This document shows, one piece after another, positions 44,927 through 54,191 of a stretch of DNA of 64,000 nt. Within the stretch, counting starts at the first letter, position 1, and each line of letters opens with the position of its first letter. The notes under the pieces were generated by a model. That model made no database searches. It saw only the letters and a program-made list of their open reading frames with translations, and was not told where the DNA came from. The position numbers and the translations under genes are program-made. The DNA is from Flavobacteriaceae bacterium CG2_30_31_66 (GTDB lineage: Bacteria; Bacteroidota; Bacteroidia; Flavobacteriales; Flavobacteriaceae), in NCBI GenBank assembly GCA_001873065.1, contig MNYM01000015.1, positions 62,001 to 126,000 of the forward strand. Reading direction: 5' to 3'.

Positions 44927-44954
44927 ATAAAAGTGAGTAAAAACCCGCTTTTAT
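44927..44954 (-). terminator. terminator after the TonB receptor/lipoprotein unit
   Basis: ATAAAAG / CTTTTAT stem extended by G-U and G-C pairs, followed on the minus strand by T residues. It lies between the lipoprotein stop and the hydrolase start. Confidence 0.65.
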
Positions 44955-44974
44955 GTAAAAAATTATTAGAAATT

Positions 44975-45532
44975 TTAGTTCACGGTTAAGTTAAATGTTG
45001 CTTCAACATCTGTTTCTCCTCCAGCATTGGTGATGTTTCCAGTACTTACTCCAGATGCAGCTTTGTTTGGCTCATGACGTAAAGTTACCGTCATTGCTAC
45101 AATTCCAGCATTTGTTGTTGTCATATCAAATTTAATTCCAATGGGGTTTTTATTCACGTCTTCATCAGTATATTTTATACTAGCAGTACTGTTAGAAAAT
45201 GTATAAAAAAACTGATGCTCATCACCTTCTTCTTCTACTTCTAATGTAATATCTTCAGCAGGAGATTCAGTTTCGTTCAATACTTGCGTTACTCCAGTGT
45301 AGGTTGTATTCGCTTGCAAAGGTCCTGAAACAGTGGTTACAGGAGCATTTGGACCATCACCATCTAAATCTTGCAATTGTAAAGTAACTACACTTCCTCC
45401 ACCTTGAGGCGTTAAGGTTACTTTTAATGTCGTAATCAATTCTTCTTCGTTTACGATTTCTGGATCATCACTTGAACAAGAAGTTAATGACATGATTACT
45501 AACGAACTAAATAAGAAAATGTATTTTTTCAT
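44975..45532 (-). CDS. lipoprotein of the TonB-receptor unit
   Basis: 185 residues with a signal peptide and lipobox ending LTSC (Cys19). The mature part is beta-rich and acidic (DLDGDGPNAP, EVEEEGDEHQFFYTFS) and resembles Bacteroidota surface lipoproteins encoded just after a TonB-dependent receptor. It is 21 bp behind the receptor gene, so probably works with it, perhaps capturing ligand at the surface. I do not recognise a specific family. Confidence 0.65.
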   Translation of the reverse strand: MKKYIFLFSSLVIMSLTSCSSDDPEIVNEEELITTLKVTLTPQGGGSVVTLQLQDLDGDGPNAPVTTVSGPLQANTTYTGVTQVLNETESPAEDITLEVEEEGDEHQFFYTFSNSTASIKYTDEDVNKNPIGIKFDMTTTNAGIVAMTVTLRHEPNKAASGVSTGNITNAGGETDVEATFNLTVN

Positions 45533-45553
45533 GATATGTATTTTTTAAAATTT

Positions 45554-47953
45554 TTAATAATTAATTTTGATTTGAAGTTGAAAATTTCTTCCCAAATCAT
45601 CTGCAAAAAACCGAAGTCTGTTCAGATAATTTCGGTAAAAAGTGTTTAAAAGATTATTGATGTTTAAACTCACTTGAATTTTGGAGTGTTTTCCCCAATC
45701 AAAATTCATGGTATTGTTTATATGAAACAGATGATACGCATTTGGTGGCGTGCTAATATCTACTAAAACAGTCGTGTTTGTTTCTGCAATAAACTGATTG
45801 AAATTAAAATCGGGAAAACGATTTTGTCTTCCTACAAACTCGCTAATTAAGGTACTTGAAAATCCATGCCAATCAGTGTTTTTATAACTTATCGAATTTC
45901 TCATTTGAAAAGGAGGCATGTCAATAATTGGTATTTTATTTTCAGAATCTTGCGCATAGATGTAAGAAGAATTTAAAGAATATCCCCAATTTTCTGAAAA
46001 TTCCTTTTGAAAATTGATGTCAAAACCAAGTAATACTGCATCTGTCTGACGATATTCCCACTTTGGAAAAGCACCTCTAATAGTTTGTTCTGTGCCATTT
46101 GGAGCAATGAAAATATAATCTTGAATGGCATTTACATACGTATCAATTTGCCATTTTGATGAACTATTTTCTCTCAAAAAAGACACCGAAAAACGATTCG
46201 AATTTTCTGAATTTAGCGTCAAAGAACCCAACTCAATTCTTGCTGCTGAATGATGCAAACCATCACTAAACAACTCAGCAATATTTGGTGGTCTTGTTGC
46301 CATTGTATAGTTGAACAACAACGAATTTTCATCAGAAAGCGTTCTTTTTGCACCCAAAGAAATCGCAAAATTATGGAAATTCAACTCCGGATTTGTCAAT
46401 AATTGGGTTCCTAAATCTTGAATCACCAAATCAGGAAACAAGACATCATATCCCAAAGCATTCCAACGACTTGTTTGATAAAACTTTTTTACACCATAAA
46501 AATTAAAATCATAGCGTAAGCCAGCATCAAACAGCCAATTTTCAGAAAATTCATGTTTGATGGTTGTGTAAACTCCAACATCCGTTTTTTGATAATCCGG
46601 AATTAAACGACGAACTCCAGTTGCAGGATTTGCAACATTTTTTTGAAAACGAAACAATCCACCAGATTGAATTGCCCAAGAGTCTTTGGCATCAAAAAGA
46701 AAATCTGCGGTCGCAGAATGAGTTTGTAAATTTAAATCTACTGCTGGAATAAAACGATTGTCGCCAATTCTTCTGTCATATTCTAGTCGTTGATTTTCTT
46801 GAAAATCATATTGCAACGTTAGTTTCCCTAATTTTTCAAAACGTTTAAAATAGTTTACTTTGGCAATCCAATGCGAAACTTCTTGTTTTGGATTGTCAAT
46901 TGTGTAGCTAAAATCATTTTGAATCAAAGGTTGTTGGCTGTTTAACGCATTTACCAAATCTTGAATTCCGCCAATATGTGAAGCTCTTAAAATCCCAATT
47001 TCATTAGAAATGGAACTAATAAAAACATTCCAGCCAGTTTCAAAAGTTTTAAAACCAGCATTGATAGCAAATGCATAAGATTCAGAACCAGTGTTTGTTA
47101 GATAATAATCTGGCGCTTTAAAATCTCCAAATCGTTTATATGTAGCATTTACATCTACATAATATCCTTTTTTAAAGGTTTTGTGTAATGAAGTTGCCAA
47201 ATTATAGCCATTTCCATTGGTTTGAAATCCAGTAATGGTGTTTCCAAAAAGCGAATCAATTCTTACAGGGTTTTTCGGATTTAACAACACAACTCCACCA
47301 ATAGCATCACTTCCAAAAGCCAACGCTCCTGCACCTTTAATGACAGAAACACTTTCAGCCGAATTCAAATCGATGTTTGGCGCATGTTCAATTCCCCATT
47401 CTTGGTCTTGCAAACGCACACCATTGTTCATCACAATAATTCTGCTACTGTGCATGCCATTGATCATGGGTTTTACAATCGCATTTCCAGTATTGATGGA
47501 TGAAACTCCGGCAATTTCTTTCAAAGCATCACCCAAAGAAGCAGCACTGTAATTATCCAACACTTTTTTAGACAACAACGTTTCAGAAATTGATTCCACT
47601 TTTTTTGTATTGGTTTTTCCAAAAACAGACACTTCTTCCAATTCTTCTGAATGATGTTCTAACAGAAATTTTCCCTGATAATCACTGTCAATATTGATTG
47701 TTTTTTCTGAGGTTTTACAACCAATATGAGAAATAACAATGGTGATTTTTCCAACACAAACATTGTTAATTACAAAATTTCCTTTGCGATCTGAAATGGC
47801 AAATTTATTGGTGCTTTTTATCTGAATTGTTGCGTTATCAATGATAGTTCCATCATGAAAATCAACAACAGTTCCACTGATTTTATAAGTACAATTTTGA
47901 CTGAATATCCAAAAGGAACTCAGATAAAAAAATACTAAAAGAATTTTTTTCAT
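45554..47953 (-). CDS. TonB-dependent outer membrane receptor
   Basis: 799 residues. Signal peptide at 1-18, then a carboxypeptidase-regulatory-like domain at about 22-100 (SGTVVDFHDGTIIDNATIQIKS), a plug (SLGDALKEIAGV, VIKGAGALAFGSDAIGGVVLL) and a 22-strand barrel ending NFQLQIKINY. The spacing of plug and barrel is normal and no frameshift is visible. The ligand is unknown; the His-rich small protein upstream suggests a metal or metal chelate (inference). Its TonB partner could be the one at 18.0 kb. Confidence 0.93.
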   Translation of the reverse strand: MKKILLVFFYLSSFWIFSQNCTYKISGTVVDFHDGTIIDNATIQIKSTNKFAISDRKGNFVINNVCVGKITIVISHIGCKTSEKTINIDSDYQGKFLLEHHSEELEEVSVFGKTNTKKVESISETLLSKKVLDNYSAASLGDALKEIAGVSSINTGNAIVKPMINGMHSSRIIVMNNGVRLQDQEWGIEHAPNIDLNSAESVSVIKGAGALAFGSDAIGGVVLLNPKNPVRIDSLFGNTITGFQTNGNGYNLATSLHKTFKKGYYVDVNATYKRFGDFKAPDYYLTNTGSESYAFAINAGFKTFETGWNVFISSISNEIGILRASHIGGIQDLVNALNSQQPLIQNDFSYTIDNPKQEVSHWIAKVNYFKRFEKLGKLTLQYDFQENQRLEYDRRIGDNRFIPAVDLNLQTHSATADFLFDAKDSWAIQSGGLFRFQKNVANPATGVRRLIPDYQKTDVGVYTTIKHEFSENWLFDAGLRYDFNFYGVKKFYQTSRWNALGYDVLFPDLVIQDLGTQLLTNPELNFHNFAISLGAKRTLSDENSLLFNYTMATRPPNIAELFSDGLHHSAARIELGSLTLNSENSNRFSVSFLRENSSSKWQIDTYVNAIQDYIFIAPNGTEQTIRGAFPKWEYRQTDAVLLGFDINFQKEFSENWGYSLNSSYIYAQDSENKIPIIDMPPFQMRNSISYKNTDWHGFSSTLISEFVGRQNRFPDFNFNQFIAETNTTVLVDISTPPNAYHLFHINNTMNFDWGKHSKIQVSLNINNLLNTFYRNYLNRLRFFADDLGRNFQLQIKINY

Positions 47954-47987
47954 CTGTTTGTTTTTAGTTTATAATAAAGCGAATACT

Positions 47988-48320
47988 TTATGACAAACTC
48001 GGAGGTCCTCTTAAGGAAGAAGTTGCTTTTTGTGAAGAAAAGAAAGCAATAGAATCATTGTAATTTTTTTCTGGAAAAGAATTTACAATAAATGTTTCGT
48101 TAACAAAGTTTTGAGTGTAATTAAATGAGGTAATGGTGTAATTTAGAAAATCACAATCATCATTTAATTGGTGTATATGGTTTTCAACTTTACTTGTACA
48201 AACGCTGTGTTTGTGGTTTTCAAAAATATGCTCCAACTTTAAAGCAAAAGGCACTAACAGCGCAAAAATTAAAAATGCACTGCATGTTTTTACAAATAAA
48301 ATTTTTGCGAAAGACATCAT
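47988..48320 (-). CDS. His-rich small protein with C-terminal LRGPPSLS
   Basis: 110 residues. An N-terminal hydrophobic segment (residues 8-28) is followed by HIFENHKHSVC and VENHIHQLNDDC, rich in His and Cys, and the protein ends SSLRGPPSLS. Similar short proteins with LRGPP- or LRAPP-type ends are, from memory, common beside Bacteroidota TonB receptors. It starts the receptor-lipoprotein unit and may bind a metal. Two start codons, at 48320 and 48317, are equally good. A TATATTTG -7 box lies about 25 bp upstream. Confidence 0.65.
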   Translation of the reverse strand: MMSFAKILFVKTCSAFLIFALLVPFALKLEHIFENHKHSVCTSKVENHIHQLNDDCDFLNYTITSFNYTQNFVNETFIVNSFPEKNYNDSIAFFSSQKATSSLRGPPSLS

Positions 48321-48401
48321 TTATTTAACAAATCATTGCAAATATAAATGAAAACTAGCATTTAACTCTAAAGATTATTACATTTAACGAAATTATAGTA
48401 G

Positions 48402-49679
48402 ATGAATACGTTTAAGAATAAAGAAATTTGGATTAGTGGTTTTGCGTTGTTTTCGCTTTTTTTTGGTGCAGGAAACTTGATTTTACCAACGTCATTAGGC
48501 GTAAAATCGGGTTCAAATTGGTGGATTGTTTTACTAGGATTTGCAATCACTGCTGTTGTAATTCCTATTTTATCCATTTTTGCACATGCCAAATTGCAAG
48601 GAACTTTGTATGATTTTGGCAAAAAAGTCTCTCCAGTTTTCAGTACTGTTTTTTGTTTTCTTATTTATGCCATTGCCATTGCAATTCCTGGCCCAAGAAC
48701 AGCTGCAGTAACTCATGAAATGTCTGTGCAGCCTTTTTTTGATAGTAGTCCTTTAATTACGAGTAGTATTTATTTTGGATTGGTGTTTATTTTTGCCATC
48801 AATCGTTCAAAAATTATTGATGTTATTGGAAAGTTTTTGACGCCCATCATTGTAATTATTTTATTGATAATCATTTTCTTGGCTGTTTTTTATCCACCAG
48901 AAAATGTGCTTTTATCAACGGTTGAAAATCCATTTGTGGATGGAATTTTAGAAGGCTATCAAACTTTTGATGCGATTGCAGGAGTTGTTGTTGGGGCAGT
49001 AATGATTGTTTCGCTGAATTTAGGAAATCTGCACGCTTTCGAAGCAAAACAAGTATTGATAAAAAAATCAGGAATTATTGCTGGTGTTGGATTGTTATTG
49101 ATTTATGGCGGACTCATTTTATCAGGATTTTTATTTAGCGCATCATTTACTGAAAACGCTTCAAGAATTGACATTTTAACCAGTTTGAGTTTGCAAACTT
49201 TGGGTGATTTTGGGAGGATTTTATTGAGTGTTTTGGTTGCGTTAGCTTGTTTTACGACTGCAGTTGGCGTTGTTACAGGTTGTGCAGATTATCTGAAAGG
49301 AATTTGCAAAAACTCACAAAAAGCATTTGTAATTACTGCAGCAATTTGTTCGATTATTGGCATTTTGGTGGGAAGTTTTCAAGTAGATTTTATCATCATT
49401 TTGGCTGTGCCAGCCTTAATGTTTTTATATCCAATTACAATTGTGTTGATTTTGTTGAATGTTCTTCCAGATAAATTTGCTTCTGTATTGGTTTTTAGAG
49501 CAGTTGTTTTGGTCACTTTTATATTCAGTATTCCTGATTTTTTAGGATATTTTATTTCAGAAGATTATTTGATTGGTATTAAAAGTTGGATTCCATTTGC
49601 GAATTTTAACTTGGGTTGGGTTTTGCCTGCTTTTTTGTTGTTTTTGTTGGGGAATTTCTTTCAAAAACCAATAAACTGA
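48402..49679 (+). CDS. brnQ: branched-chain amino acid:cation symporter
   Basis: 425 residues with about 12 hydrophobic segments of the LivJ/BrnQ family (branched-chain amino acid transport system II carrier). Marks are ALFSLFFGAGNLILPTSLG near 20-38, AIPGPRTAAVTHE near 93, GYQTFDAIAGVVVG near 186 and the FTTAVGVVTGCADYL segment. It should import Leu, Ile and Val with Na+. Standalone gene. Confidence 0.93.
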   Translation: MNTFKNKEIWISGFALFSLFFGAGNLILPTSLGVKSGSNWWIVLLGFAITAVVIPILSIFAHAKLQGTLYDFGKKVSPVFSTVFCFLIYAIAIAIPGPRTAAVTHEMSVQPFFDSSPLITSSIYFGLVFIFAINRSKIIDVIGKFLTPIIVIILLIIIFLAVFYPPENVLLSTVENPFVDGILEGYQTFDAIAGVVVGAVMIVSLNLGNLHAFEAKQVLIKKSGIIAGVGLLLIYGGLILSGFLFSASFTENASRIDILTSLSLQTLGDFGRILLSVLVALACFTTAVGVVTGCADYLKGICKNSQKAFVITAAICSIIGILVGSFQVDFIIILAVPALMFLYPITIVLILLNVLPDKFASVLVFRAVVLVTFIFSIPDFLGYFISEDYLIGIKSWIPFANFNLGWVLPAFLLFLLGNFFQKPIN

Positions 49680-49705
49680 ACCAAAAAAACCAATAAAATT
49701 TGTGT

Positions 49706-49733
49706 TTGATATCTTTCTAAAGTAGTATTTTTG
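49706..49733 (+). promoter_or_regulatory. promoter of crtD
   Basis: -33 TTG at 49706-49708, 17-bp spacer, -7 TATTTTTG at 49726-49733, 32 bp before the ATG. Confidence 0.65.
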
Positions 49734-49765
49734 TTCAATAAATTTAGAGATATTCTAAACAAAAA

Positions 49766-51250
49766 ATGAGTAATATTCAAACGAACAAAAAAGCAGTTAT
49801 AATTGGTGCTGGAATTGCAGGAATTGCGAGTGCTATTCGCCTGCAATTAAAAGGATTTGAGGTAAATGTGTATGAAAAAAACTCATATCCTGGAGGAAAA
49901 TTATCCGTTTTTCAGTTAGGAGATTATCGTTTTGATGCAGGACCTTCATTGTTCACAATGCCTCAATTTGTGGAGGAATTATTTTCGTTGGCAAGAAAAA
50001 AAACAGCAGATTATTTTGAATATGTAAAACATCCAACTTCGTGCAAGTATTTTTGGCAAGATGGTACACAATTGCATGCAGAAAGTGATGTTCAAAAGTT
50101 TGCCGAAAAAGTTCAGGAAACCTTTCAAATTGAAGAAGCTGTTATTGTGAAAAAGCTCCAAAAAGCAGCTTTTATCAATGAAGAAATTGGTGATTTATTT
50201 TTAGAACAAAGTTTGCATCAACCATCCAATTTTTTTAATTTGAAAACATTGAAATCAATACTGAACATTGGAAAGTTTGATCTTGATAAAACGCTTCATC
50301 AAGCAAATCAAAAGGATGTAAAACATCCTAAAATGGTGCAATTATTTGATAGATTTGCTACTTATAATGGTTCAAATCCCTACAAAACTCCAGGAATAAT
50401 GGGAATTATTCCTCATTATGAACACAATGTAGGCACATTTTTTCCAACCAAAGGAATGAACAGCATTACTACTTCTTTGGTACAATTGGCTGAGGATTTA
50501 GGCGTAAAATTCCAGTATAATAAAATTGTAAAAGAAATTATTTTAGACAAATCTCAAAAAAAAGTGTTGGGAATTGAAACCGAAAACGGAAAAATTTTGG
50601 CTGATGTTGTTTTTAGCAATATGGATATTTATTTTACTTATCATCAATTATTGCCAAATTATCCAAAACCTATAAAAACACTTTCGCAAGAAAGATCAAG
50701 TTCTGCCATTGTTTTTTATTGGGGAATTCGCAAAGAATTCAAAGAATTAGACTTGCACAATATTTTTTTCGCAGAAGATTATAAAGCGGAATTTGAGGCA
50801 ATTTTTGAACAAAAAACGATGTATAAAGACCCAACAATTTACATCAATATTTCGTCAAAAATTTGCAAAGAGGATGCTCCAAATCAATCAGAAAATTGGT
50901 TTGTAATGGTAAATGCACCTGCGAATATTGGACAAAATTGGGATGAATTGGTTGCAAATACGAAGAAAAATGTCATCGAAAAATTGAACGCTCATTTCAA
51001 AATGGACATTGAATCTTTGATTGAATGTGAGGAAATTTTAGATCCAAGAACTATTGAAAGCAAAACCTCTTCTTATCAAGGTTCGTTGTATGGAACAAGT
51101 AGCAATTCAAAATTTTCTGCGTTTTTGAGACATCCAAATTTTAAAAAAAATATCAAAGGATTGTATTTTGTTGGTGGAAGTGTGCATCCTGGAGGAGGAA
51201 TTCCTTTGTGTTTGTTAAGTGCTAAAATTGCGACAAATCATGTTTCGTAA
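49766..51250 (+). CDS. crtD: carotenoid desaturase, probably 1-hydroxycarotenoid 3,4-desaturase (CrtD)
   Basis: 494 residues of the CrtI/CrtD flavoprotein desaturase family. The N-terminal FAD motif is VIIGAGIAGIASAIRL and the C-terminal FVGGSVHPGGGIP closes the FAD site. The GPSLFTMP segment and YPGGKLSVFQLGDYRFDAG resemble CrtD rather than the phytoene desaturase CrtI, which I recall as having GPSWYWMP. The next gene is a CruF-like hydratase and no phytoene synthase is beside it, which also favours CrtD. CrtD introduces the 3',4' double bond in myxol- or saproxanthin-type monocyclic carotenoids. CrtI remains possible. Confidence 0.7.
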   Translation: MSNIQTNKKAVIIGAGIAGIASAIRLQLKGFEVNVYEKNSYPGGKLSVFQLGDYRFDAGPSLFTMPQFVEELFSLARKKTADYFEYVKHPTSCKYFWQDGTQLHAESDVQKFAEKVQETFQIEEAVIVKKLQKAAFINEEIGDLFLEQSLHQPSNFFNLKTLKSILNIGKFDLDKTLHQANQKDVKHPKMVQLFDRFATYNGSNPYKTPGIMGIIPHYEHNVGTFFPTKGMNSITTSLVQLAEDLGVKFQYNKIVKEIILDKSQKKVLGIETENGKILADVVFSNMDIYFTYHQLLPNYPKPIKTLSQERSSSAIVFYWGIRKEFKELDLHNIFFAEDYKAEFEAIFEQKTMYKDPTIYINISSKICKEDAPNQSENWFVMVNAPANIGQNWDELVANTKKNVIEKLNAHFKMDIESLIECEEILDPRTIESKTSSYQGSLYGTSSNSKFSAFLRHPNFKKNIKGLYFVGGSVHPGGGIPLCLLSAKIATNHVS

Positions 51251-51884
51251 ACTCAATATCACTAAAATTCAATTTTCTATTATTCTGTTGATTTTAATTT
51301 ATGTCACAGGTTTTATTGGAATTGTTGCAAGCAAAAATCCCATTGATTTTTTGTCTTTAACTCCTTTAAATTTGGGAATTAGCGCAATTTTATTATTCAT
51401 TAATCATGAAAAGGGATTTCGAAATCAAGTATTTATTTTTATTTTAATTGCCATTTTAGGCTATTTTGTAGAGGTTTTGGGTGTAAATACCGGTGCTATT
51501 TTTGGAGAATATGCATACGGAAAAACGTTGGGATGGAAAGTTTTTGAAACGCCGTTAATGATTGGTGTGAATTGGATTTTATTAACCTATGCAACCGTTT
51601 ATTCCTTAGAAAAATACATTCAAACGAAATGGATTTTGGCACTTTTTTCAAGTCTAGTTTTGGTTTCACTCGATTTTCTCATTGAACCCATTGCAATTAC
51701 CTATGATTTTTGGACATGGACAAACGCTCAAATTCCCGTTCAAAACTACGTTGCTTGGTATTTTATTGCAGTTGTTTTTTGTTTTGCGTTGGCACACTTT
51801 AAAAGAAATTCTCTCAATAAGTTTGCTCCTTTTTTATTGTTCATACAGTTTTTGTTTTTTGGCATTTTAAATTTTACTAACTGA
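51240..51884 (+). CDS. carotenoid biosynthesis membrane protein, CruF-like (1',2'-hydratase family)
   Basis: 214 residues from the ATG at 51240, with about seven membrane segments. GEYAYGKTLGWKVFETPLMIGVNW and SLDFLIEPIAITYDFWTW are marks of the CruF / bisanhydrobacterioruberin hydratase family, which adds water to the terminal double bond of carotenoids. The start overlaps the crtD stop by 11 bp, showing coupling. Together they suggest a 1'-hydroxy-3',4'-didehydro end group. Confidence 0.85.
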   Translation: MFRKLNITKIQFSIILLILIYVTGFIGIVASKNPIDFLSLTPLNLGISAILLFINHEKGFRNQVFIFILIAILGYFVEVLGVNTGAIFGEYAYGKTLGWKVFETPLMIGVNWILLTYATVYSLEKYIQTKWILALFSSLVLVSLDFLIEPIAITYDFWTWTNAQIPVQNYVAWYFIAVVFCFALAHFKRNSLNKFAPFLLFIQFLFFGILNFTN

Positions 51885-52026
51885 TTTTTTGATACGAATT
51901 TCACAGTTTTCATAAATTCAGTCAAATGATAATTTTTTTTAAATAATGATTAACACCACAATTTATTTTTATCAAAGCTTTCAATAAATAAAAATTGTAT
52001 TTTTGTTTTATAAAGAAAAATAATTT

Positions 52027-52809
52027 TTGTTAAACTACTATACATATCCGAATTCTAATTCTAGTGAATGGGTTACTTTTGTGCATGGTGCAGGAGGAAG
52101 TAGTTCTATTTGGTATAAACAAGTGCGCGATTTTAAAAAAGAATTCAATGTCTTGATTTTGGATTTGCGCGGTCATGGAAATAGCAAACCAACATTGAAA
52201 GATACGTTCAATCCAAAATATACTTTTGATTCAATTACTCATGATATTGTGGAGGTTATTGAACATTTAAACATTCGAAAATCACATTTTATTGGGATTT
52301 CTTTAGGGACTATTTTGATTCGAAATCTGGCAGAAAAAAGACCAGAAATGGTGAAAAGTATGATTATGGGAGGTGCCATTATCAAATTGAATTTTCGTTC
52401 TCAAATGTTGATGAAAATTGGCAATATTTTTAAATCTGTAGTGCCATATATGATGCTGTATAAGTTGTTTGCATTTATCATTATGCCAAAGAAAAATCAT
52501 AAAAATTCAAGATTATTATTCGTCAATGAAGCCAAAAAACTCTATCAAAAAGAGTTTTTGCGTTGGTTTAAATTAACTGCAGAAATCAATCCTTTATTGC
52601 GATTTTTCAGAGCAAAAGACATTAAAATCCCAACTTTTTATATTATGGGTGCTGAAGATCATTTGTTTTTGCCATCTATCAAACATATTGTTTCCCAACA
52701 TGTGACTTCTACACTTTTTGTGGTGGAAAATTGTGGTCATGTTGTCAATGTTGAACAGCCAGAAATGTTCAATTGTCAAACAATTCGTTTTATCAATTCG
52801 TTGGCATAA
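52027..52809 (+). CDS. alpha/beta hydrolase
   Basis: 260 residues: oxyanion-loop VTFVHGAGGSSSIW near 17-30, nucleophile elbow GISLGT near 92-97, catalytic Asp in MGAEDHLF and His in CGHVVNVE. The conserved N-terminus (LNYYTY) is reached only if the TTG at 52027 is the start codon; the next in-frame ATG would remove the first two strands. A TATTTTTG -7 box at 51998-52005 is 21 bp before the start. Substrate unknown. Confidence 0.85.
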   Translation: MLNYYTYPNSNSSEWVTFVHGAGGSSSIWYKQVRDFKKEFNVLILDLRGHGNSKPTLKDTFNPKYTFDSITHDIVEVIEHLNIRKSHFIGISLGTILIRNLAEKRPEMVKSMIMGGAIIKLNFRSQMLMKIGNIFKSVVPYMMLYKLFAFIIMPKKNHKNSRLLFVNEAKKLYQKEFLRWFKLTAEINPLLRFFRAKDIKIPTFYIMGAEDHLFLPSIKHIVSQHVTSTLFVVENCGHVVNVEQPEMFNCQTIRFINSLA

Positions 52810-52836
52810 AAAAAGCGAGTTTTAAAACTCACTTTT
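52807..52836. terminator. terminator between the hydrolase and pepP
   Basis: AAAAGCGAGTTTT / AAAACTCACTTTT hairpin with one mismatch and T/A runs, in the 33-bp convergent gap. Confidence 0.6.
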
Positions 52837-52842
52837 CTTTAT

Positions 52843-54135
52843 TTATTGATGCATCAAATCTTCAATTTCTTCCACTTCAATAGGAATATTTTTCATCAAA
52901 TTGAAAGGTTCGCCTTTTTCTTGGATTACTACATCATCTTCTAAACGAATACCAAAACCTTCTTGTGGGAGGTAAATTCCAGGTTCAACAGTGAATACCA
53001 TATTCGCTTTCATAGGTTCATATAACAAGCCATAATCGTGTGTGTCTAATCCAATATGATGACTTGTTCCGTGCATAAAATATTTTTTATAAGCAGGCCA
53101 TTTTGGGTCTTCATTTTGAACATCAGCTTTGTCAATCAAGCCTAATTTCAACAATTCTGAAGTCATGATTTTTCCAACTTCTATGTGATATTCTTTCCAA
53201 AAAGTTCCAGGAACTAACAGTTTTGTGGCTTCTTTTTTCACAAGATTCACAGCATTATACACCGCTTTTTGTCTGTCAGAAAATCGTCCAGAAACAGGAA
53301 TTGTTCTTGTTAAATCGCTTTTATAATTGGCATATTCTGCAGCAATATCTAGCAACAATAAATCTCCAGAGTTGCATTGTTGATTGTTTTCGATATAATG
53401 CAACACGTTTGCATTGTTTCCTGAGGCAATTATTGGTGTGTAAGCAAATCCTTTTGAGCGATTTCTGATAAATTCATGAATTAATTCTGCTTCAATTTCA
53501 TATTCCCAAACGCCAGGTTTTACGAAATGTAACAATCTACGAAATCCTTTTTCGGTAATATCACAAGCTTGTTGCATCAAATCCAATTCAATTGGGTCTT
53601 TTACAGAGCGTAAACGTTGCAAAATTGGGTTGCTTTTCGCTGCAGAATGTGCAGGATATTTTGCCAAGATCCATTTTGTAAAACGATCTTCACGCGTTTC
53701 TGTTTCTACTTTAGCTCTGTAATGTTCGTTGGTATTGATGTAAAAAGTGTCACAATACGTGGTCATTTCAAACAGTACTTTTTCCAATTCTTGCAACCAA
53801 AAAACGGTTTTAATTCCTGAAGTTTTAAAAGCAGTTTCTTTCGATAATTTTTCACCTTCCCAAACAGCAATATGATCATTGGTTTCTCTTACGAAAAGCA
53901 CTTCACGTAGTTCATGATTTGGGCAATCAGGAAATAAAAGTAACACACTTTCTTCCTGGTCAACACCACTCAAATAAAAAATATCTCTATGTTGTTCAAA
54001 AGGCATTGTACTATCAGCACTTGTTGGATAAATGTCATTAGAATTGAAAATCGCCAAACTATTCGGCTTCATTTGCGAAACAAAATTTTTACGATTTTTG
54101 ATGAAAAGAGCTGCGTCTATTGAATGGTATTTCAT
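52843..54135 (-). CDS. pepP: Xaa-Pro aminopeptidase P
   Basis: 430 residues of the M24B pita-bread family, removing N-terminal residues from X-Pro peptides. N-terminal aminopeptidase-P domain to about 175, then the metallopeptidase domain with metal ligands in LLLDIAAEY and SDLTRTIP, the catalytic GTSHHIGLDTHD, VEPGIYLP and IRLEDDVV. I take the ATG at 54135, which gives the family N-terminus MKYHSIDAALF; the longer frame reads through the upstream gap. Confidence 0.93.
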   Translation of the reverse strand: MKYHSIDAALFIKNRKNFVSQMKPNSLAIFNSNDIYPTSADSTMPFEQHRDIFYLSGVDQEESVLLLFPDCPNHELREVLFVRETNDHIAVWEGEKLSKETAFKTSGIKTVFWLQELEKVLFEMTTYCDTFYINTNEHYRAKVETETREDRFTKWILAKYPAHSAAKSNPILQRLRSVKDPIELDLMQQACDITEKGFRRLLHFVKPGVWEYEIEAELIHEFIRNRSKGFAYTPIIASGNNANVLHYIENNQQCNSGDLLLLDIAAEYANYKSDLTRTIPVSGRFSDRQKAVYNAVNLVKKEATKLLVPGTFWKEYHIEVGKIMTSELLKLGLIDKADVQNEDPKWPAYKKYFMHGTSHHIGLDTHDYGLLYEPMKANMVFTVEPGIYLPQEGFGIRLEDDVVIQEKGEPFNLMKNIPIEVEEIEDLMHQ

Positions 54136-54191
54136 TTGTGAAAGTGTTTTAAAACACAAATGTAGCAATAATAGAATGAAAAATTAAATCT

